A DNA stretch of 8,861 nucleotides from an uncultured Prevotella sp. (GCF_900549175.1 NZ_URNN01000137.1:1-8861), one strand, 5' to 3'. Shown: positions 1 through 6,291, counted from the first letter of the stretch. Notes: generated by a model from the sequence alone, not told the origin. Program-made: numbers and translations.

Positions 1-93
1 GGGCTATGGGCTTGCTGCCCCTGCGGGGCGTACACGTAATCGGCATCATTCTTTTTCAATTTTGAAAACCCTATCCGACGGGGCATATCTGAC

Positions 94-154
94 GCTTTGC
101 AAAACACAAAAAATGCCTTGCAAAATACAAAACAACGCTTTGCAAAACACAAAA
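94..154. repeat. Three tandem copies of a 21-22 nt A-rich repeat
   Basis: The unit GCTTTGCAAAACACAAAA occurs at 94-111, as GCCTTGCAAAATACAAAA at 115-132, and exactly again at 137-154. The spacing is 21 and 22 nt. The first and third copies are identical and the middle one has two substitutions. Each contains the near-palindrome TTTGCAAAA. Role unknown. The period is close to that of the unrelated array at 368-516. Confidence 0.8.
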
Positions 155-367
155 CGGCAGCGGAGCGTTGCCGGCAGATGCGGGACTATGCTTAAATATG
201 TTTACAAAACGCCTCAAAAACAGGGCATATTTTAAAATAAAAACATCCGTGCCGAAAATAACGCCTGTTTCCGTGTGCATAGTTTAACGCGCTGACAAAC
301 AGAAATATACCATCATCTCCACTACCGTTGTGCAACAAAAGAACGCCCAATGTGCCGTTCCCGATTG

Positions 368-516
368 CCAAAATACCCTTTTGGCATAGTCAAAATACCC
401 ATTTTGAAGTTCCAAAGTACCCTTTTGGCATACCTAAAGTACCTCTTTAGCACTCCCAAAGTACCCATTTGGTAGTGCCAAAGTACCCATTTGGCAATCA
501 AAAATGGGTACTTTGG
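368..516. repeat. 22-bp palindromic tandem array with terminal inverted copy
   Basis: Six direct units follow one another with an exact 22-nt period at 368-384, 391-406, 412-428, 434-450, 456-472 and 478-494. Each is an imperfect palindrome of the form CCAAAGTACCCATTTGG, with a 4-5 nt variable linker. Unit 4 reads CTAAAGTACCTCTTTAG, changed on both arms so that the palindrome is kept. A seventh copy at 500-516 is inverted. It pairs with unit 6 in a perfect 16-bp stem (477-492 with 502-517) around a 9-nt loop. No T run follows, so it is not a standard terminator. It could be a protein-binding array, a structured RNA, or a species-specific intergenic repeat. Confidence 0.85.
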
Positions 517-740
517 CCATCAGACGGCGGCGGAACGGTTTTTCCGTTTCCTATTCCGCACTTTTCCGGATGCCGTTTTTTGTGATATATTACTTACATG
601 CCCAGCCTGCCGTCATCAATGCCATTCACAGCGGCGCGGCACACACATCGCGGTATCAATATCACTGCATAACATTAAGTCGTGACGGTTTGACATCTTC
701 CAAAAGGATAAGAAAGTATGAAAGCAAATCCGGCTGAATA

Positions 741-824
741 CGAAAAGAGGTTGGCGCAGGACGCTGCCAACCTCAGATACTAATTGAACTGATAAGCAAT
801 CCACAATAGCTGATACAACTTATC
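741..824 (-). ncRNA. Candidate small RNA, two hairpins, terminator-like 3' end
   Basis: Read on the - strand, this segment begins about 6 nt after the promoter at 861-830. It opens with GATAAG (824-819), which pairs with CTTATC (796-791) around a 22-nt loop. After a short single-stranded stretch comes a perfect 9-bp hairpin, GAGGTTGGC at 774-766 with GCCAACCTC at 755-747, then TTTTC. The RNA would be roughly 80 nt. The T tract is short and the 5' stem is weak, so termination may be inefficient. The start is inferred from the promoter only. No known RNA family is recognised. A - strand ORF overlaps (start at 804) but looks non-coding. Confidence 0.35.
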
Positions 825-829
825 GGGAG

Positions 830-861
830 CAAATATAACGGTTTTATTGATAAAAAACAAA
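830..861 (-). promoter_or_regulatory. Bacteroidota-type promoter, leftward
   Basis: On the - strand the sequence reads TTTG (861-858), 20 nt, then TATATTTG (837-830). This matches the Bacteroidota housekeeping pattern of a -33 TTTG and a -7 TAnnTTTG. Transcription would start near 822-825 and run left into the two hairpins at 824-741. No gene on the - strand follows, which is why a small RNA is suggested. Confidence 0.5.
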
Positions 862-913
862 TATTTTATGTTAATTTTTCGCCATAAAACACTACATTCT
901 TAAATAAAATGCG

Positions 914-921
914 TATCTTTA
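914..921 (+). promoter_or_regulatory. Possible -7 element for the lipoprotein gene
   Basis: TATCTTTA differs by one base from the Bacteroidota -7 consensus TAnnTTTG. It would place the transcript start about 45 nt before the ATG at 973. I do not see a TTTG at the expected -33 distance, so the call is weak. Confidence 0.3.
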
Positions 922-972
922 CATCGCAAATCCTTTGCAAATGTACACGAATCAACTACTAACCCCTACATT

Positions 973-1488
973 ATGACAAGAATATCCAAACTTTTTATTG
1001 CCGCCATGCTCGTCTGTCTGACGGTATGCGGATGCGAAAAACAGATAGCCGGTGAAGACAACAACGGCGACACTCCCGACATTGATGACAACAACGGATG
1101 GGTGGGCGGCGTCACACCCGACACCATTTACAGTGATTTCGTCACCGTAGAGGAAGCCCAAAGATACGATGTGGGCGAACTGATAAACGTGCGCGGATAT
1201 ATCGTCGGCTCAGCCTCGAGAACGATTTACAACATCATCGTCATTCCGCCTTTCGAGAGCAAGACGTCGATAGTGCTCGCCGACCACAAGCTCGAAGACT
1301 TTGAAAACGTCAGCGAAGATGACCTTTTCCCCGTGCGCATAACCGACTTCAAGGATGTCCAGCGCTATCTCAACCTGGTAGACCATCCCGAACACTGGAA
1401 CAAACAGATATACCTGTTCGGTCGCAGATGCACATACATGGGCGTACCGGGTCTGGAACTGATCATGAAATACGACTTGATAGAATAA
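973..1488 (+). CDS. Small exported lipoprotein, DUF6359-like OB-fold domain
   Basis: The 171-aa product starts with a lipoprotein signal: Lys/Arg at residues 3-6, a hydrophobic stretch 7-20, and lipobox VCGC with Cys21 as the lipidation site. An Asp/Asn-rich linker (about 28-41) follows, then one compact domain (about 52-171). Its pattern TVEEAQ, VGELINVRGYIVGSAS, an IVLAD strand, a central VRI-DVQRYLNLVDHPEHW segment and a terminal GVPGLE strand resembles the OB-like DUF6359 domains of Bacteroidota surface proteins. Those domains are often fused to other modules; here the domain stands alone. Location is inferred to be the outer membrane or periplasm. Function is unknown. No Shine-Dalgarno is visible and the upstream leader is A-rich. 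The gene is monocistronic as far as can be seen: a palindromic repeat starts 11 nt after the stop and the trp promoter follows. A link to tryptophan metabolism is not indicated. Confidence 0.8.
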   Translation: MTRISKLFIAAMLVCLTVCGCEKQIAGEDNNGDTPDIDDNNGWVGGVTPDTIYSDFVTVEEAQRYDVGELINVRGYIVGSASRTIYNIIVIPPFESKTSIVLADHKLEDFENVSEDDLFPVRITDFKDVQRYLNLVDHPEHWNKQIYLFGRRCTYMGVPGLELIMKYDLIE

Positions 1489-1499
1489 AGCAAACGGGT

Positions 1500-1636
1500 G
1501 TATCAAAATTAAGTTCATGCAACTTGTAGGGACATATTCTTGTATTTGTCCGCCCGGGACATATTGATATCCAATAACTGTTTGACGGACAAATACAAGA
1601 ATATGTCCCTACGGTGTGCTTCTTTTGCAATTTTAC
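1500..1636. repeat. Palindromic interspersed element, long copy
   Basis: A perfect 27-bp inverted repeat (1526-1552 with 1586-1612) surrounds a 33-nt loop. The outer ends are related too: GTATCAAAATT at 1500-1510 and a decayed counterpart AATTTTAC at 1629-1636. A shorter relative with the same ends and core lies at 7918-7999, between trpF and trpA. The shared ends, internal palindrome and absence of coding capacity suggest a MITE-like or REP-like non-autonomous element. It begins 11 nt after the lipoprotein stop, so its hairpin could protect or end that mRNA. There is no T run immediately after it. The right flank (1639-1665) carries CTTAAC...GTTAAG and an inverted form of the GGAGTTAA repeat seen at 7839-7894. 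Confidence 0.8.
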
Positions 1637-1712
1637 TTCTTAACTCCCTTTTACTCCTCGTTAAGAAAACGATACTTTATGTCACGAATTTCTGAAAATA
1701 TCGCGCAAAATG

Positions 1713-1743
1713 TTTGTTGTTTCAAAATTATTGTGTAATTTTG
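1713..1743 (+). promoter_or_regulatory. trp operon promoter, Bacteroidota type
   Basis: TTTG at 1713-1716 and TAATTTTG at 1736-1743 are separated by 19 nt, an exact match to the Bacteroidota -33 TTTG / -7 TAnnTTTG pattern. Transcription should begin near 1748-1752. That leaves about 26 nt before the first ATG of the leader peptide and about 200 nt before trpB. No further promoter is needed for the operon, since the gaps between genes are short except before trpA. Confidence 0.72.
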
Positions 1744-1775
1744 CAACCGTGAACATAAAAACATCTATAATATAT

Positions 1776-1826
1776 ATGCAGGCAATGAACAATACATGGT
1801 GGTGGCGTCGCTCGAGATTTAAATAA
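1776..1826 (+). CDS. trpL: trp operon leader peptide, three consecutive Trp codons
   Basis: This 16-codon ORF encodes MQAMNNTWWWRRSRFK and stops at TAA 1824-1826. A second in-frame ATG at 1785 would give a 13-aa product, and I cannot tell which is used. Codons 8-10 (1797-1805) are TGG TGG TGG. By contrast I count only nine Trp in about 2167 residues of the seven operon enzymes. The ORF lies between the trp promoter and a terminator hairpin, directly upstream of trpB. Its inferred role is as a sensor: ribosomes stall on the Trp run when charged tRNA-Trp is scarce. No Shine-Dalgarno is visible, which is normal for this phylum. The peptide itself is unlike the enterobacterial TrpL sequence, so the match is functional rather than homologous. 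Confidence 0.87.
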   Translation: MQAMNNTWWWRRSRFK

Positions 1827-1907
1827 GTCGCGGGGTACGCAGCCATGTCTTGTCATTAAAAGGAATATGAAGAGGCTCGTCGTTTTACTGCGGCGGGCCT
1901 CTTTTTT
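1799..1907 (+). promoter_or_regulatory. trp attenuator with alternative RNA structures
   Basis: Four segments can form competing stems. Segment 1 (1799-1808) overlaps the second and third Trp codons and pairs with segment 2 (1837-1846), with one G-A mismatch and two wobbles. The core of segment 2, ACGCAGCC (1837-1844), can instead pair with segment 3: AGCC with GGCU (1874-1877) and ACG with CGU (1878-1880), leaving C1840 bulged. Segment 3 is also the 5' arm of the terminator (1872-1882 with 1891-1901). A ribosome stalled on the Trp codons would cover segment 1, favour 2:3 and block the terminator. A ribosome reaching the stop codon would let 3:4 form. The pairings were found by eye and no free energies were computed. 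Confidence 0.75.
1872..1907 (+). terminator. Intrinsic terminator of the trp attenuator
   Basis: GAGGCTCGTCG (1872-1882) pairs along its full length with CGGCGGGCCTC (1891-1901): 11 bp including two G-U wobbles, with an 8-nt loop. TTTTTT follows at 1902-1907. Flanking A1870-A1871 can pair with the first U residues. It lies 41 nt before the trpB start and after the trp promoter, so it can only serve as a conditional stop for this operon. Confidence 0.88.
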
Positions 1908-1948
1908 ATATTATAAACATAACAACGGATATAACAACAAAAAGACAT

Positions 1949-3163
1949 ATGGACAACAAAAAGACATTTCATGTAGACGAAAGAGGATTCTACGGCGAGT
2001 TCGGCGGAGCCTACATCCCCGAGATTCTCTACGGCACGGTGGAGAATCTGAAAAGCCGTTATCTGGAGATATTGGAGTCGGAAGAGTTTCAGAGTGAATA
2101 CATGGCGCTGCTGCGCGACTACGTGGGCCGCCCCTCGCCGCTCTATCACGCCCGACGCATGAGCGAGAAGTACGGCTGCCGCCTGTATCTGAAGCGCGAA
2201 GACCTGAACCACACCGGCGCACACAAGATAAACAACACCATCGGACAGATTCTCCTGGCCAAGAAAATGGGCAAGCGGCGCATCATTGCCGAGACGGGAG
2301 CCGGACAGCACGGCGTGGCCACGGCCACGGTATGCGCGCTGATGGACATGCCGTGCGTGGTTTATCAGGGAGCGCTCGATGTGGAGCGACAGCACACCAA
2401 CGTGGAGCGAATGAAGATGCTCGGTGCCGAGGTACGTCCCGTACACAGCGGCAACAAGACTCTGAAGGATGCCACCAACGAGGCCATACGCGACTGGTGC
2501 TGCCATCCGCAGGACACCTTTTATATAATAGGCTCCACCGTCGGGCCGCATCCCTACCCCGACATGGTGGCGCGCCTGCAGAGCATAATATCGAAGGAGA
2601 TAAAGGAACAACTGGCCGAGAAGACCGGACGCGACTATCCCGACGTGCTCATGGCGTGCGTGGGGGGCGGCTCCAATGCCGCAGGCACCATCTACCATTA
2701 CATAGACGACGAGCGCGTGAGGATAATACTGGCCGAGGCCGGCGGACAAGGTGCCGACACAGGGCACACGGCGGCCACGATACATGCCGGGCGTCTGGGC
2801 ATACTGCACGGCTCGCGCACGCTCGTAATGCAGACACCCGACGGGCAGATAATGGAGGCCGAGAGCATCTCGGCGGGTCTGGACTATCCGGGCATAGGCC
2901 CCATGCACGCCAACCTGGCATCGTGCCACCGCGCCACCGTGTACAGCATAAACGACGACGAGGCCGTGCGTGCCGCCTACGAGATGACGCGCATGGAGGG
3001 CATCATCCCCGCACTGGAGAGCGCACACGCCGTGGCTGCGCTGCAGAAGGCGGAGTTCCGCCCCGACGACGTGGTGGTGCTCACCGTAAGCGGGCGCGGA
3101 GACAAGGATGTGGAGACGTATCTTGACAACAAACACATGGCAGGAGAATATGGAAACTTCTAA
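1949..3163 (+). CDS. trpB: Tryptophan synthase beta chain
   Basis: This is the PLP-dependent subunit that condenses indole with L-serine to give tryptophan, acting in the alpha2beta2 complex with TrpA in the cytoplasm. The 404-aa length is normal for the TrpB1 type. The PLP lysine is K93 in HTGAHKINN. ETGAGQHG (115-122) holds the catalytic glutamate. The phosphate-binding loop is GGGSNA (239-244). SGRGDKD (381-387) is the C-terminal signature that contacts the PLP ring. GEFGGAYIPE near the N terminus is also typical of the family. The start follows an A-rich leader without Shine-Dalgarno, and upstream in-frame options would run into the attenuator. It is the first structural gene, an order common in Bacteroidales, so it responds first to read-through of the leader terminator. 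Its 3' end overlaps trpE by 14 nt. Confidence 0.97.
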   Translation: MDNKKTFHVDERGFYGEFGGAYIPEILYGTVENLKSRYLEILESEEFQSEYMALLRDYVGRPSPLYHARRMSEKYGCRLYLKREDLNHTGAHKINNTIGQILLAKKMGKRRIIAETGAGQHGVATATVCALMDMPCVVYQGALDVERQHTNVERMKMLGAEVRPVHSGNKTLKDATNEAIRDWCCHPQDTFYIIGSTVGPHPYPDMVARLQSIISKEIKEQLAEKTGRDYPDVLMACVGGGSNAAGTIYHYIDDERVRIILAEAGGQGADTGHTAATIHAGRLGILHGSRTLVMQTPDGQIMEAESISAGLDYPGIGPMHANLASCHRATVYSINDDEAVRAAYEMTRMEGIIPALESAHAVAALQKAEFRPDDVVVLTVSGRGDKDVETYLDNKHMAGEYGNF

Positions 3164-4589
3164 ATTCAGATACACAACAGCGTCGCGCACCATCCTTGCC
3201 GACCTCTACACGCCGGTGGGGGCGTACATGCGCCTGCGCGACATCCATCCGCAAAGCGCGCTGATGGAGAGTTCCGACTATCACGACCCAAACAACAGCC
3301 GCTCGTTCATAGGCATCAACCCGCTGGCGAGCGTGTCGATAGGTCACGGCGAGGCGGTGTGCTCGTATCCCGACGGCACCACCGAGCGCCACGCCATAGG
3401 CCGCGACTACGGTGCCGACAGCGCCATCAACGCCTTCACCGCACGCTTCGACGTGCAGGGCGACCACTCGGAAGTGTGCGGACTTTACGGCTACACCTCG
3501 TTCAACGCCGTGCGCTACTTCGAGAACATCGACGTGAAGGACGAGACCATCGAACGCAACGACGCTCCCGACATGATGTACATCCTCTACCGCGACATCA
3601 TCATGTTCGACCACTTCAACAACAACATGGTGATAGTGAGCATGAGCCGCAACACGGATGAAGAGGACGGAACAACGGCGGAGAAGAACGCTGCGGACGC
3701 CATCGACAGCATCATCCGCCGGCTCAACCGCAACAACGTAAGTGCCTACGGCTTCCATCCCGTGGGCGACACCATGTCGACACTCACCGACGAGGAGCAC
3801 AAGGCCAACATACGCCGCGGCATAGCCCACTGCCTGCGCGGCGACGTGTTTCAGATTGTACTGTCGCGACGCTTCGTACAGCGCTACGAGGGCGATGACT
3901 TCAAGCTCTACCGCGCCCTGCGCTCCATCAACCCGTCGCCCTATCTCTTCTACTTCGACTTCGGCGGCTTCCGCATCTTCGGCTCATCGCCCGAAACCCA
4001 CTGCCGCATAGAGGGGCGGCGGGCATACATCGACCCGATAGCCGGAACGACACGCCGCACGGGCGACGCCGAAGCCGACCGCCGCGGGGCGGAATATCTG
4101 CGCAACGACCCAAAGGAGAACGCCGAGCACGTGATGCTGGTCGACCTGGCACGCAACGACCTCAGCCGCAACTGCCACGACGTGAAAGTAGACTTCTACA
4201 AAGACCTTCAATACTACTCACACGTGATACACCTCGTGTCGCGGGTGAGCGGAAAGCTCGACGACGGGGCCGATCCGATACGTGCGTTCATCGACACCTT
4301 CCCCGCCGGCACACTCTCGGGAGCACCCAAGGTGAAGGCCATGCAGCTGATCAGCAAATACGAGCCGCACAACCGCGGGGCGTACGGCGGGTGTATAGGT
4401 TACATCGGGCTTGACGGCTCACTCAACCAGGCCATCACCATACGCACGTTCGTGTCGCGCAACGGCGAACTGTGGTTTCAGGCCGGAGGCGGCATCGTGG
4501 CAAAGAGTGACGAAGAATATGAGTTGCAGGAGGTGAACAACAAGCTCGGCGCACTGCGCAAGGCAATAATGATGGCCGAAGACATGTAG
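3150..4589 (+). CDS. trpE: Anthranilate synthase component I
   Basis: The chorismate-binding subunit converts chorismate and ammonia (delivered by TrpG) to anthranilate and pyruvate, the committed step. The product is 479 aa. The N-terminal domain has the LMESSD segment (38-43), matching the LLES tryptophan feedback site, and NPSPY (261-265) also belongs to the allosteric pocket. The C-terminal chorismate domain has PIAGT (296-300), ENAEHVMLVDLARND (323-337), FPAGTLSGAPKVKAM (384-398) and QAGGGIV (444-450). Feedback inhibition by tryptophan is therefore likely. ATG 3150 was chosen over the in-frame ATG at 3108 because family alignment begins there. This leaves a 14-nt overlap with trpB and implies translational coupling. 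An AGGAGA sits only 2 nt before this ATG, too close to be a normal ribosome site. Confidence 0.96.
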   Translation: METSKFRYTTASRTILADLYTPVGAYMRLRDIHPQSALMESSDYHDPNNSRSFIGINPLASVSIGHGEAVCSYPDGTTERHAIGRDYGADSAINAFTARFDVQGDHSEVCGLYGYTSFNAVRYFENIDVKDETIERNDAPDMMYILYRDIIMFDHFNNNMVIVSMSRNTDEEDGTTAEKNAADAIDSIIRRLNRNNVSAYGFHPVGDTMSTLTDEEHKANIRRGIAHCLRGDVFQIVLSRRFVQRYEGDDFKLYRALRSINPSPYLFYFDFGGFRIFGSSPETHCRIEGRRAYIDPIAGTTRRTGDAEADRRGAEYLRNDPKENAEHVMLVDLARNDLSRNCHDVKVDFYKDLQYYSHVIHLVSRVSGKLDDGADPIRAFIDTFPAGTLSGAPKVKAMQLISKYEPHNRGAYGGCIGYIGLDGSLNQAITIRTFVSRNGELWFQAGGGIVAKSDEEYELQEVNNKLGALRKAIMMAEDM

Positions 4590-4629
4590 TGAATCTCCCA
4601 TAAAAAAAACCATCCACCAAGAATACGAT

Positions 4630-5193
4630 ATGAAGACAGTTATAATAGACAATTACGACTCGTTCACCTACAACCTGAGCCACCTCGTGAAAGAGCTGGG
4701 CGCCGACGTCACCGTGCTGCGCAACGACCGCTTCGCGCTCGGCGAGCTCGACCGTTTCGACAAGATAATCCTCAGCCCCGGCCCGGGCATACCCTCCGAG
4801 GCCGGACTTCTGCCTGACGTTATCCGCACATACGCCGGGCACAAGCCCATGCTCGGCGTATGCCTCGGCCATCAGGCTATAGGCGAGGTGTTCGGTGCCA
4901 AGCTCGAAAACCTCAGCGACGTGTTCCACGGTGTGGCCACCGAGGGCACGCAGTTTGCCACCGACTACATCTTCGACGGTCTGTCGCGCCGCATAACCAT
5001 GGGCCGCTACCACTCGTGGGTGGTGAGCAAGAACAACCTGCCCGCATGCCTCGAGGTAACCGCCGAGAGCGACGAGGGGCAGATTATGGCACTGCGCCAC
5101 CGCATCCACGACATCCACGGCATACAGTTTCACCCCGAGAGCGTGCTCACGCCCGACGGCCGCACCATCGTGGGCAACTGGCTGAAAGGTTGA
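4630..5193 (+). CDS. trpG: Anthranilate synthase component II, glutamine amidotransferase
   Basis: This class I glutamine amidotransferase hydrolyses glutamine and channels ammonia to TrpE. The 187-aa protein has the nucleophile C78 in GVCLGHQ (76-82), and H168 and E170 in FHPES complete the triad. SPGPG (49-53) forms the oxyanion loop, and DNYDSFTYN (7-15) is the family start. It is a free-standing subunit, not fused to TrpD or TrpE. It follows trpE after a 40-nt A-rich gap. The similar pabA product can serve folate synthesis in some bacteria, and dual use cannot be judged from this window. A 7-bp hairpin (5185-5191 with 5197-5203) straddles the stop codon without a T run, so it is unlikely to terminate. 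Confidence 0.96.
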   Translation: MKTVIIDNYDSFTYNLSHLVKELGADVTVLRNDRFALGELDRFDKIILSPGPGIPSEAGLLPDVIRTYAGHKPMLGVCLGHQAIGEVFGAKLENLSDVFHGVATEGTQFATDYIFDGLSRRITMGRYHSWVVSKNNLPACLEVTAESDEGQIMALRHRIHDIHGIQFHPESVLTPDGRTIVGNWLKG

Positions 5194-5202
5194 AATAACC
5201 TT

Positions 5203-5248
5203 TCCCAAAACTCCCATAAACTCCCAAAACTCCCAAAAACTCCCAAAG
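5203..5248. repeat. Five short CCC-A tandem units between trpG and trpD
   Basis: Units of 9-10 nt follow each other: TCCCAAAAC, TCCCATAAAC, TCCCAAAAC, TCCCAAAAAC and TCCCAAAG. They differ mainly in A-run length, which suggests slippage. They fill half of the 92-nt trpG-trpD gap, the second longest in the operon. They lack strong self-pairing, so the spacer should stay unstructured. An effect on trpD translation is possible but not shown. Confidence 0.75.
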
Positions 5249-5285
5249 AAACCCCATCCCCCAGAAAACTTAAAAAGAAAAGACT

Positions 5286-6284
5286 ATGAAAGAAATACTC
5301 AACAGAATACTCAACCACGAGGAACTTACCCGTGAAGAGACAAAGAACATACTGATTGGCATAACCCGAAACGCCTATCCCGACGAACAGATAACGGCAC
5401 TGCTCACCGGACTGCAGATGCGCGGCATCACCGTCGACGAGCTGCTCGGATTCCGCGACGGCATACTGGAGACCGGAGTGCCCGTGCCTCTCGACTGCGA
5501 ACGCTATATCGACGTGGTGGGCACCGGCGGCGACCGCAAAAACACGTTCAACATCTCAACCACGGCCTGCTTCATCATAGCCGGAGCGGGCTACAAAGTG
5601 GCCAAGCACGGAAACTATTCGGCCACGAGCACCAGCGGCGCGTCAAACGTCATTGCCAACCACGGCGTGAAGTTCACCGACGACATTGACCGCCTGAACA
5701 GGTGTCTCAACGAGTGCGGCATCGTCTATCTGCACGCACAACTCTTCGCCCGCGCCATGAAATTCGTCGGTCCCATACGCAAATCACTGCAGTTTCCCAC
5801 GTGCTTCAACCTTCTCGGCCCCATCGTCAACCCCTCTAAGCCGCAGTGCCAGCTGCTCGGCGTGGCCAATCTCGACCAGATGCGCCTATATAATAATGTG
5901 TACCAGCGCATAGGCACCGACTACGCCATTGTGAACAGCATCGACGGCTACGACGAGATTTCGCTAACGGGCGACTTCAAGGTTACGACGAACAGCTACG
6001 AGCGCATATTCAGCCCCGCCGACCTCGGTTTCGCCGCCGCACGCCCCGACGAGCTCATGGCCGGAGCCACCGAAGAGGAGGCCATGAAGATATTCGACAA
6101 CGTTCTGGCCAACACGGCCTTGCCCGCACAGAAGAACATCGTGCTGGCCAACGCCGCCTTCGGCATACAGGTGCTTGAACGCGGTACTAAGGACATAACG
6201 GAATGTATCGATATTGCCCGCGAATCCATCGACAGCGGAAAGGCGCAGGCCACGTTCCGCAAATTCGTAGAACTTAACTCATGA
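5286..6284 (+). CDS. trpD: Anthranilate phosphoribosyltransferase
   Basis: It transfers phosphoribose from PRPP to anthranilate. The 332-aa protein has the usual helical N-terminal domain (about 1-70) and an alpha/beta nucleoside-phosphorylase-class-III-like domain. The PRPP-binding motif is GTGGDRKNTFNIST (79-92). KHGN (107-110) and the following SATSTSGASNV form the second active-site loop. R165 in GPIRKSL sits in the anthranilate site. The NLLGPIVNP element (175-183) and a DEISLTG segment, contributing metal-binding Asp-Glu, are also present. After KHGN this protein has Tyr where many homologues have Arg, a variant I associate with Bacteroidota members. Translation starts after the run AAAAAGAAAAGACT, with no Shine-Dalgarno. 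trpC follows 7 nt after the stop. Confidence 0.96.
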   Translation: MKEILNRILNHEELTREETKNILIGITRNAYPDEQITALLTGLQMRGITVDELLGFRDGILETGVPVPLDCERYIDVVGTGGDRKNTFNISTTACFIIAGAGYKVAKHGNYSATSTSGASNVIANHGVKFTDDIDRLNRCLNECGIVYLHAQLFARAMKFVGPIRKSLQFPTCFNLLGPIVNPSKPQCQLLGVANLDQMRLYNNVYQRIGTDYAIVNSIDGYDEISLTGDFKVTTNSYERIFSPADLGFAAARPDELMAGATEEEAMKIFDNVLANTALPAQKNIVLANAAFGIQVLERGTKDITECIDIARESIDSGKAQATFRKFVELNS

Positions 6285-6291
6285 CACGGCG

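Larger units (their letters stand above)
1..972. other. Gene-poor, repeat-rich intergenic stretch
   Basis: I find no convincing gene in this stretch. Frame 2 on the + strand is open from the window edge to a TAA at 233-235, so the tail of an upstream gene cannot be excluded. However, its product is dominated by the Lys/Gln/Asn/Cys-rich translation of the 94-154 repeats and matches no family I know. The other short frames overlap repeats or hairpins and look like chance. What the stretch does hold is listed separately: two repeat arrays, a - strand promoter with downstream hairpins, and a weak + strand promoter before the lipoprotein gene. I see nothing in 236-367 or 517-740 beyond AT-rich and mixed sequence. 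Confidence 0.6.

Noticed and set aside
368..516. CRISPR array
   Set aside because: Units are 17 nt with linkers of only 4-5 nt and are themselves palindromic; there are no spacers and no cas genes.
491..737. Two overlapping + strand ORFs of 64 and 77 aa
   Set aside because: Both begin inside the palindromic array and show no recognisable protein features or promoter.
616..804. 62-aa - strand ORF downstream of the leftward promoter
   Set aside because: It starts within the predicted small RNA and runs through its terminator-like hairpin. The product has no domain or signal and no good start context.
1526..1612. 27-bp hairpin as intrinsic terminator of the lipoprotein gene
   Set aside because: No U run follows the stem, the loop is 33 nt, and a relative occurs inside the trp operon, where a strong terminator would cut off trpA. 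A repeat element explains it better.
1867..2097. + strand ORF starting inside the attenuator and overlapping trpB in another frame
   Set aside because: Its start lies in the terminator hairpin and it shares most of its length with the strongly supported trpB frame; composition is Arg/Lys-rich shadow.
3142..3147. AGGAGA as Shine-Dalgarno site for trpE
   Set aside because: It lies only 2 nt from the ATG, too close for normal pairing, and this phylum rarely uses such sites.
1856..3193. 445-aa ORF on the - strand antisense to trpB
   Set aside because: Long antisense frames are expected in GC-rich coding DNA; the product is His/Val/Gly-rich without a family match, and trpB is unambiguous.
5185..5203. 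Hairpin over the trpG stop as a terminator
   Set aside because: The stem is 7 bp, AT-rich, and followed by CCC rather than a U run; trpD downstream needs read-through.
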